In this document: in pieces, positions 55,711 through 64,000 of the stretch
Layout: each line of letters begins with the position of its first letter
Position numbering within the stretch: the stretch's first letter is position 1
From: Phlebotomus papatasi
Lineage: Eukaryota; Arthropoda; Insecta; Diptera; Psychodidae
NCBI RefSeq assembly: GCF_024763615.1
Contig: NC_077223.1
Location: forward strand, 82,398,627 to 82,462,626
Length of the DNA stretch: 64,000 bases
Reading direction: 5' to 3'
Notes under the pieces: model-generated
The model's input: only the letters and a program-made list of their open reading frames with translations
Told to the model about the DNA's origin: nothing
The model's database searches: none
Program-made: the position numbers and the translations under genes

Positions 55711-57613
55711 TAAGCCTCAACCGAAGAGAGCTCTCAAACAGAGAACGTTATTACTAAACGTGAACTAAATTACTTCATCACCAAGTGACTTCTTTTACAG
55801 CTTCTTATTCTGATATATCATACATTTCTTTTTAGCACCATACACATTTTTAATATGAAAATTCGAAGATTAGGTTGAATTTTTCGAACATCAACGACAT
55901 TTTTTTTTTGCAAATAGAAGAGTATTTACCCTTTTAGTCGAGACAGTTTTGGAAAACCGAACTTCAGCACAGCTATGAGCACACCGATTCGAGTGATCTT
56001 CAAAAAATTGTTTAAATTGTTTTTTAATTCCGAACGGTTTTTTTTTGTGACGATAAGGATTTTTTTGAATGAAAAAGTATTAAAAATAATTGGCTACAAC
56101 TTTTTGATAATTAAAAAAGCTATAAAATTCATTTTGAAATTGTGATTGCCATTCATTTATTTGATTTGATTTGCAATGAAGATTTATTTAGTGTTATTTC
56201 AAACAAGTTTCTCTTTCTTAAAACATTCACTATTGTCGCAAGCAGAATTACCTTTCAGGTCGTTACTTCACTTTTAAAATATGCGACCCACAGTCAATTT
56301 TTTACACAGAAAACAAATCATTGTTTGTATTGTCATTTTAATTATGCAATTATTATGTTAAACAGGCAATAGTTTATAAAACAATAAAATGGTCAATATG
56401 ATTATTATTACTACTGTGTTTCCTGGAATATTTGTGGAGTTATCGACTGTAGTTGACAAACATATTGAATGTTATTTTATTAGCATGCGCTAATTGATAA
56501 TTCATATAAATGTAGTGGATACGAATGTCTCATGACCTATGATGTCTCTTTGGCTAGTTTCTTAATTCCGGTCTGTGAAAGTCTCATAGTATAAGCAAAC
56601 TTATGATATCATCAACACTAGTTTGAGCCAAAATTCTCCAACTAGCAAAATTTGTTCGCACTGCTGCTGACGTTTGTGAGAATTATTTCACAATTGCTTG
56701 ATGCACGTGTGAGATTAACTTATTCAGAATTATAGTGCAACAAAGTCCGCACGAATTCTAGTCTTTACATTTAGATTTAATTGTGATTACTTCATAATCC
56801 CGGCTATTGCCATTGATTCAAGCGGTTCTGAATGAGCTCATATTCAGTGGAGAGTTGTATTGAATATCCTTGATTTCAAAAATTTATTTGCGTACACAGT
56901 TCAATCCGGACCATCGATTAATTATAAAATTACTATCCTAGAACTTCGAATATTGTGTCTAACGTAGTTGTGTATCATCTTCAGATCTTCAGTTGTTCGA
57001 TAGAGAATTGTCTTCTTCTCAAAACTAAGAAGACTTAATTAAACAGGACCCTTACTGCGGGTCAAAAGCTTTGGAGAAAATTAAGGCATTTTGGTTTTGA
57101 GAAGAAGACATTCCTCTGACCAAGACCGAAAACACTGAAGATAATTGTCCTATAACTTTACATGCTCTATGTAAGTTCCAAAACAATCTAATATATGGGC
57201 CCATGTTTTATTTAAGATTGTTCCGAAACCGTGCCTTACTTAAAATTCGTATGAACCGTTTTCGAAATGTAACTTAAATTTGTTTTTGCAAAAAATATTT
57301 AAAGTTAAAAATATTGTGATAAATATTTTTTTTATTTCCTCACTTTCTCCCATAATTGCATTTTGGAAAAACTGATTTAAAACCACACCGAGAAAAAAAG
57401 AGGGTACGATTTATTTTTTTCGTCATAACGGTTACTTTTTTAGGTGTAAAAATATACCAAGTTGTTAATTTACTTATCTATTTACTGTTAATTTAAATCA
57501 ACATTCGTGTTAATTTTACACTTTATTAGAGGTAAAATTAACGTAAAAAGAGTATAATTGTAACCCCTAATACACCTAAAAAATATGTAATATTTACACA
57601 GATTTCGCATCAA
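55711..57613 (+). other. intronic stretch, no gene
   Basis: Non-repetitive. Around 56400-56990 it is more complex, with TAATTGATAATTCAT and ATTAGCATGCGC-type motifs. No exon found. Confidence 0.4.
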
Positions 57614-58257
57614 TAGGGTAACGTGTGGTATTCCGGGACACTTTTTAGCACTTTCAAGTTTCAAACAGCTTAACAACTTCTAAAATATTTTTTTTCTTTG
57701 TTTATACAAATATTTATATTCCTTATTCATTACAGAATAAAATTCTGACCGAAAAATGATGAAAAATCCATCATTTTTTTTATACAAAATAGCAAAAAAT
57801 TTAATTAAGTAAGAATGGTATATTTCGGGACAATTGGGTAATTCGGAACAGACAAAACTCGCTATTATGCAAATAAATTTCACTGAGCCTGATTATTTAC
57901 CTTTAAGTAGAAGGTCTAAACTTCACCCTTTCATAAAAATTTTGTTAAATTTCACTTGTAAAATGTCTTAAATCGAAAAAAAAGTCAGCACTGTTTGTGT
58001 TGACATCTGTAAAATTAATTAATTAAGGTTTTGTAAAAAGTGGAATGTGACACTCACAATTCATGCGTATTTCGCGCTTTAAATTAAATAAAATTCCAAA
58101 AGATTTATGTTTATCTGATACGTAAAGAGCTTAATAATTTCATATGGAACTGAAAAATAATTGAAAACAAATATTTATAGGATTTTTGATATGTCCAAAA
58201 ATACCCATATTATGTCCCGAAAAAGCATCTTGTCCAGAAATACCACACGTTACCCTA
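57614..58257. mobile_element. TA-type MITE family P (TAGGGTAACGTGTGGTATTC)
   Basis: TAGGGTAACGTGTGGTATTCC-GGGACA...TGTCCAGAAATACCACACGTTACCCTA. Inner fragments of the end are repeated (TGGTATATTTCGGGACAATT near 57815). About 640 bp, no intact ORF. Confidence 0.8.
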
Positions 58258-61140
58258 CCGCAGGGTAAAATTCACGTTTCCGTAATATTATTTTAACATT
58301 TTCGGATTTCTTTCAGTGGCAGGCTTTATTACAAGTTATTTTGAAAGGTATTGTAGAAATTGTATTAACATTTTAGTATTTTATAGGTGTACTTAAGCAT
58401 TTCAGAATTAAATAGTTTCAAAATTAAGTCTTTTAAAAAGATTTCAAAATATAATATTTTCGTATTTTTTGGAAGATTTATTGAAATTATTGCTTGATAT
58501 GAACTACATTTTCGATTTAGGGTGTGATATCGTCATCTTTGAAAACTAGGATAGGTAGGTCTTCTTTTAAATTTCTAAATTCTCGTAAAATAAAGATAGA
58601 AGTTTTATTCTTTTTTGAAAGTAAGCCTTATCAAAACCGTTTTAAAACGTAACCGTAAAAGTATAATATTTTCAAGATCTTTGAAGTTTGAAATTTTGAC
58701 TGTTCAACTGGATTTCTATAATATTTATTCTAAAGCTCCCCCTTTCTCTATCCCCTCTATCCTGACGTTTTGTTTAAGAATTCTTTTCCATGTTATTTTG
58801 AACATTTTTATATAATTTTTTTGCTTTATTTAGTGTATTGTATGCCTGCTTGAGATCGTTCAAAATCGGTTTTAAGCTTGAAAATTCTTTAAGAATTTTT
58901 CGAAAGGAAGTTTGCACTATATTTGAATTATACACTGTAAATCAGATTTTCAATAAAGGAATCACAATTCTCGCAAGCTAAACCAACCTTATCACTAGTT
59001 TTAACTATCAGCTGAAAAAGATCTTTTCTTACAAGTCAGACGTATTTCGGTTCTTTTAGAAAATTATTTTGTTTCATAAAAACCAGTGTTTAAACAATGT
59101 TTTGCAATTGGAATTTGATAAGGGATTTTTTTTCAGCAATGACGCTAATCTCATTATAATCCACGACATGGAGACAATTTTGCGTACAATTCACATTTTT
59201 ATGTTGGCGGAATCTCAAGTATTTCTGTTATTTTTTTTCTTTTGCACAATAAACTTCAATGAAAGTCGCAACTCTGTGAGTTCATGATAGTTCACCCAGA
59301 ATTTGCTAATGGTCAGGCGGATAAAGATGAGATTTTGCTGATGACACGCATGAGTTCAATGTTCTATTCCTGAAGTGTTCAAGTCTAAAATGCTTCGTAT
59401 GCTCAACTTAAATTATTTCCTGAGTATTTTGAGGAGGAATCATGGGTAAAAAGTGTGACATTTATTCAACGAATCCAAAAATAATTTATGTTGTTAGGAG
59501 AAATGTTCAATACCACTCATTTTAACTGAAATATAAATCTCTTGCATTAAGTGGCATGTTTGAAATATATTAGCCTTTTAGATTGAGGGAAAATGCATAT
59601 TATTTGGGCGGTGAATGATGCTAAAAGTTCAACTTTTGCAAATAACATTTGAAAGAGAAACGATCTTAATGATGGGGGCGAATTGATTGCAAAATGTGGA
59701 GCAAAAGTGTCAACTGGGAAGGAGTGAAGTATGCAATTGAGGAATAAAGAGTAAAATACATTAAATACAAGGAGAAAGAATGGAGTTAGAGATTAACTAT
59801 AAGCCACCTCCCACATTTATTGTCGGTTTCTCTGTTCCTTTTGTCTTGGCTTCAATTTATAAATTTTAAACTTGCAATATAGAGCAATAAATCATCCAAA
59901 GAGCATAATTTATGATTTTGTCAAAAGAAAAGTTGACAAGAAGTATCCACGTGGAAACTACGACTTTAGGAGAAAATAGTAAAAAAAAAATTAAGAGAGA
60001 AAAATAAAAGAAAATTGGCGGGAAATCTATTATTAGCATTCAATGTAAGGTAAAATCGCGCAAAAGCAGTTTTAAATTTAAAAAAAAAGAGAAATACGGA
60101 GAGAGAAGAGATTCGCGAGGGCGTTCTTTGGCGGTATTTGTGTGTGAAAATTGCAAAATTACAAAACCTGTCTAATTTTGTGGTTCTCAATGAGCCACTG
60201 TTTCTCAATTTTACCCAAGACATAAAATACCAAGGATATGCTTGAAAATTACTAAATGCCAGATTGCTCAGACAAAGTGTAAATTCAGTGCCACAATAGC
60301 AAAAAAAAAAAGATATTGCCTTAGAAAATGCAATCAACAGCAAATTGCATAGGAATTCAAACAAATATGTTTTGAAGCTGGGTAGTGAGACACAAAACCA
60401 TAAGGAAATTGCAAGGTCGACAGTGAATTAAAGACTAAAATTATTTTATAATGGATATGAGACTCTCTAGATGAAAACTCATTCCCGGATTTTACTAGTT
60501 CCCAGATAACAAAGTGTACGTGTACACATATCCGGAAAATAATTCTATGGGATATATAAATTCAGTTTAAATGTTATAAAATGTGAAATGGAGCTTTAAC
60601 ATTTTATTGGTCGTCGTATCTCTATTAATATAGGTTAGGCTCTTGAAAAAGTGAGGTTAAATCAAACTTATGTATTTGCAGAGTTCCTTCCCATTCTTTT
60701 TATTATAATTTTTTAATAAAATTAAATGTTAAAAATTATAAATTTTGAAGAATACGCAAATTTAAAAAAGAAACGTTAGAAGAACAAATTCATTCCTTAG
60801 TATACCTAACCTCAAAGTCATCAGAAAACTAGCAGAATAGGTTATGAAAAATCTTGCACACAGAATCACAGGAAAATAGGGCGTTATTTCTCACAAAAAT
60901 GTCAAAAAGAACTGGTTTAAATTAACAATTTTGATATTAAATTGTTCTATTAATAAAATTGCTTTTATCTAAATAATTTATCTACTTTGACAGCTCCATT
61001 AAAATTTAAAATTACAACATATTGAAAATATTGGATAGTTTCATTTTAGTAGAATATACAATTGAACTAAATGTTGACTGTTTCTAAGTCAACGGTAAAG
61101 GAATCTATTCAAAGCAATTTAAACAATTAATAAATTTGAA
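58258..61140 (+). other. intronic stretch, no gene
   Basis: Mostly AT-rich; the part at 59270-60420 is more complex (for example GAAGTATCCACGTGGAAACT, with a CACGTG E-box at 59949). A 132-codon minus-strand frame at 59966-60364 is phenylalanine-rich and unsupported. Confidence 0.4.
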
Positions 61141-61146
61141 ACACGC

Positions 61147-61374
61147 TTTTGGGTATGGGGTAATTTGAAATCATATCTAATTCCGAACTTTGAAATTTCT
61201 TAACAGTTTTGGAAGGCAAAAGGAAAAAAAAACAACAAAGAAGTACTCTCTAGTAAAGTCTCGTACTTGTTCGTTGTTTTCTTTTTCTCTTTGATCATCT
61301 GAAACAGTAAGAAAATTTCAAAATTCCAAAAAAGACATGATTCCAAAATACCCCATCTTACCCTACTACTGAAC
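61147..61374 (-). mobile_element. MITE with TAGGGTAAG-type end
   Basis: The right end (reverse complement) is TAGGGTAAGATGGGGTATTT-TGGAATCATG; the left end is TTTTGGGTATGGGGTAATTT-GAAATCAT. The layout resembles family Q, including TTTCTTACTGTTTCAGATGA before a lysine-rich frame on the minus strand. Confidence 0.45.
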
Positions 61375-61668
61375 GGGAAAATTAAAAAAAAATCCGTCAA
61401 ACTAAAACATTTTTTGAAGTAAATTGTTCCCAATGTGTAAAAGCCTTTATTTTTTAATCTGACTGACTACGCATTGTAAGAAATTTTCATCAAGATAATG
61501 CATTTTGATAAATTTTTGAGGAAAATCTCCTGTTCCTATGCGAAGATTGTCTTAAACTAGGCTGGAGGTTTAACTACGTTCACAAAGGTCTCAAATTCCC
61601 AAATGAGGAATAGAATGCGTAGAATTTTAAGAGTTTAAAAAGAAATAGCGTAAAGTGATACAAGTTGG

Positions 61669-61863
61669 ACATAGTGTTACAAGTTGGACAATTCGTCGGT
61701 ACAAGTTGGACATGGCTTTTTTCTTGATAAATACAGTACAAAATTTGTTTTTAAGCACAAGGAACCAAATTATAAAACTAAAGCATTAAAAATATACAAA
61801 TAAAAATGAAGTACTAAATTTATCAAGAAAAAAAGCCCTGTCCAACTTGTACCATTGTCCAAC
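61669..61863. mobile_element. foldback MITE with TACAAGTTGGACA repeats
   Basis: Three direct TACAAGTTGGACA copies (about 61671, 61691, 61700 onward) face TGTCCAACTTGTACC and TTGTCCAACT at the right end. The arms extend through GGCTTTTTTCTTGATAAAT and its complement. Confidence 0.7.
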
Positions 61864-61892
61864 TATGCAACAAATTGACAACTTTTTTTTGG

Positions 61893-62252
61893 CACACGGA
61901 TCTCACATGGTACGTTTGGTAGAGTCGAGTCTCCTGATCAAGAATCTGTTCTTGGTTTTGCTCCTATACCTCCTATACGTCACAATTTTCTTTAATGATT
62001 TTTTTGTTTTTGCTGTTTTGTCTCATTCTCATATTATCAATTATTCCTACGCTTCTTAGTGTACAGAACTTAATAAATGGGCATCAAAAAATAAGGCAAC
62101 TAGAGAAATCAGAGCAGGATGTCTTCTATGAACAAAAATATAGTCCTAAGTAGTATCTATGGTATGCTGGAGAGAATACATTAATATTTAGTTTAGTTTA
62201 GTTTTAGTTTAGGACACTCGGCTCTACCAAACGTACCATATGAAATCCGTGT
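61893..62252. repeat. 41-bp inverted repeat around 275 bp
   Basis: ACACGGATCTCACATGGTAC-GTTTGGTAGAGTCGAGT is mirrored by ACTCGGCTCTACCAAACGTA-CCATATGAAATCCGTGT. The right arm abuts the tail of the SINE at 62190-62775, so the two insertions are interleaved. Confidence 0.7.
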
Positions 62253-62775
62253 AAGATTAAAATTTAAGATTTGTCTATGGGTCGGCTTAAACCTTTATCG
62301 GTTCTGCTGTATCCAGACCACTTCTTTGGATCCATTACTCCATTCTATCTTAACCCCCAAGGCGGTCCTCCAGCTCCATATTGCCAGTTGTGTCTACGTC
62401 TGTATTGTAGCTTGCATCGAATGCAGATACAAAACAAATGCAGATACGACAGAGGTAGACGCAACCGACGATATCTCGGCTTCTGTATGCCTGAGGTACA
62501 CACACAGTGCCGTTTCTATATTGCGGTAGACCAGTCTTGGTTGGATCAGTTCCAGTGAATGTGTATTTGTATCGACAGATCTCTTTATGCCGAACTCGTT
62601 TCTGTACCAGCCTCTCTTGGTTAGGCGGTTCATTGTCTATGCATTAGGCATATTACTTTTTCATCCATTCACTGGACTGATTCGATACGGCTGCTGAAAA
62701 ATCTGCAGCTGCCGAGTTTCGAACACGAGACTTTACAGTCATAGAGACACTACTCTACCAACTGATCCACTGAAG
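62190..62775 (-). mobile_element. tRNA-derived SINE with (AAACT)n tail
   Basis: On the minus strand the head has an A box in GTGGATCAGTTGGTAGAG (62771-62754) and a B box in GTGTTCGAAACTC (62726-62714), the usual spacing for a tRNA-derived Pol III promoter. The ~500-bp body is richer in GC than its surroundings. It ends in AAACTAAACT repeats at about 62216-62192. The acceptor stem does not pair, so it is not a tRNA gene. Confidence 0.6.
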
Positions 62776-64000
62776 ATCTAGGCAATGTAGCTAAACCTCA
62801 CATCTGAAGCCCGTATTAAATTGTCTTCGGACTGGAGGTTTAACCTCGATCCTGAACATCTTTGTAATAAACAATCATGCGAATTGAACTTTAAGAATTC
62901 TCAGATATCTGAAGCTGGTATTTATGATAGTTTGCGCTGATCCTATATCATCAAATTTAGGACTGAGTATTTTCGAAAATCAGTCGTCTGTTTCCGGCAT
63001 AGCATTTGCAAAGCTTTACCCAATTTCTGGTAATGGGCATTACAGAGATTAGATTGTAAGACGAAATTTTAATTGATTAACGAATGATCAGATAATTGGG
63101 TTCTTCAGAGCCATTAAGTCTTCCAAGAAAAAGCTATATACTGGTTATCTAGAAAGCTGATTAAACTGCAGAAGAACCAGTGTTTTCAATCTTTGAGGTC
63201 AAATTGTATTGTAATAATACCAAATAAGTCAGGTTTCAATTGTTTGATTTTGACTTGCAAGAAAAACAGTATATAATGTTGAAAATTCGTAAAAAGAATT
63301 AGGACTTTGGATATGTTTACCGTAGATACAGGTGATTCTGCTCCTCTGCTGTTCGTAAGATTTTCTTTAATTCTAACACTTAAATCGGATCGGTGAATAC
63401 CATCCTTGAGTGCTGGAATTAAAGAAAAGTTTACGAACATCATTGGAGCAAAATCACCCTCGAAGGTCCAAGTCACCGGCATCTACGGTATATAGGGTCA
63501 AAGGAGCACCTATGGGCAGTTTTAGAAATCGTATTCTAAGTCATAGAATTCCTGACCTATTGGCACACCGCAAGTGTCGCTGAACTCGTTAAAGAGAATT
63601 TTAGTTAACGATCAGTTACAGTTTGAGAAGCACTGATTGAAATGTGCTAAGGTATCTCTCATAATAAGTCACTTAGACGATTTAGACTATGTGAACTCAG
63701 AGGTGATTGAGGTGGGCAATAAAATAATTGAGGTTCAGCTGGTGAAAGAGGATTTATGCGTGATTTCTTGTGTGCAGCAAAATTTCCACTTGATGCCAAT
63801 AATAATAATGACGATTGCCACTAAAGCTTGCCTTTCAGACACGATTTTCTTGTTTGATTTGACTTGAGAATGTGGGTGGGATAGATGTTTACACTAAAAG
63901 TCTGTGATTTGAGATGAGTATCGTGGCATCATCTCTCACGGGGGAGTTGTATAGTCTTATAGATTGCGGAAGTTGTATCAGCGGTTAATTTATTAGTTTT
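62776..64000 (+). other. right end of the window, no gene recognised
   Basis: Contains a family J fragment near 62785-62855 (CTCACATCTGAAGCCCGTAT, GACTGGAGGTTTAACC). The final kilobase is moderately complex without exon-like frames that I can support. Confidence 0.4.

Noticed and set aside
59966..60364. 132-aa minus-strand membrane-like protein
   Set aside because: The Phe/Leu richness comes from A/T runs; no promoter, poly(A) signal or conserved pattern.
62690..62775. A functional tRNA gene
   Set aside because: The D-loop and T-loop motifs are good, but the 5' and 3' ends are not complementary and a SINE body follows.

Overview
This is an AT-rich, intron-containing eukaryotic window from an arthropod, most likely a dipteran insect. 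The pointers are fly-like ribosomal protein S9 and CPSF6 proteins, TCAGT-type initiators, short introns beside very long ones, and many small TA- and TTAA-flanked transposons. A nematoceran fly such as a sand fly is only a guess. No bacterial, viral, CRISPR or organelle genes were seen.

Layout. (1) 1-7.6 kb: the 5' end of an unidentified minus-strand gene, with a TATA-driven first coding exon at 2613-2891 and a possible alternative non-coding first exon at 7290-7559, among repeats. (2) 7.68-12.62 kb: the complete RpS9 gene on the minus strand (194 aa, four exons, 5'-TOP start, AATAAA signal). Its large intron holds an FB-like element and a foldback. (3) 15.0-28.4 kb: Cpsf6 on the plus strand, divergent from RpS9 (about 657 aa, seven coding exons). 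One intron carries a nearly perfect inverted repeat of about 370 bp per arm. (4) 28.5-32.2 kb: an intergenic block of nested miniature transposons. (5) 32.28-33.47 kb: a long leader and the first 44 codons of a second unidentified plus-strand gene. The remaining 30.5 kb shows no convincing exon and is best read as its first intron, with possible regulatory islands and about twenty repeats.

Function. The two complete genes are housekeeping genes: RpS9 for the small ribosomal subunit and Cpsf6 for pre-mRNA 3'-end cleavage and poly(A)-site choice. They share an intergenic region of about 2.4 kb. The accessory content is a layered record of transposon insertions. At least four nesting events can be read directly, and two miniature-element families keep decayed pieces of a pogo/Tigger transposase helix-turn-helix. 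No new defence or enzymatic system was found. The best candidates for something undescribed are the long hairpin in the Cpsf6 intron, an in-frame 75-nt Cpsf6 intron, and the FB-like element with minisatellite ends.
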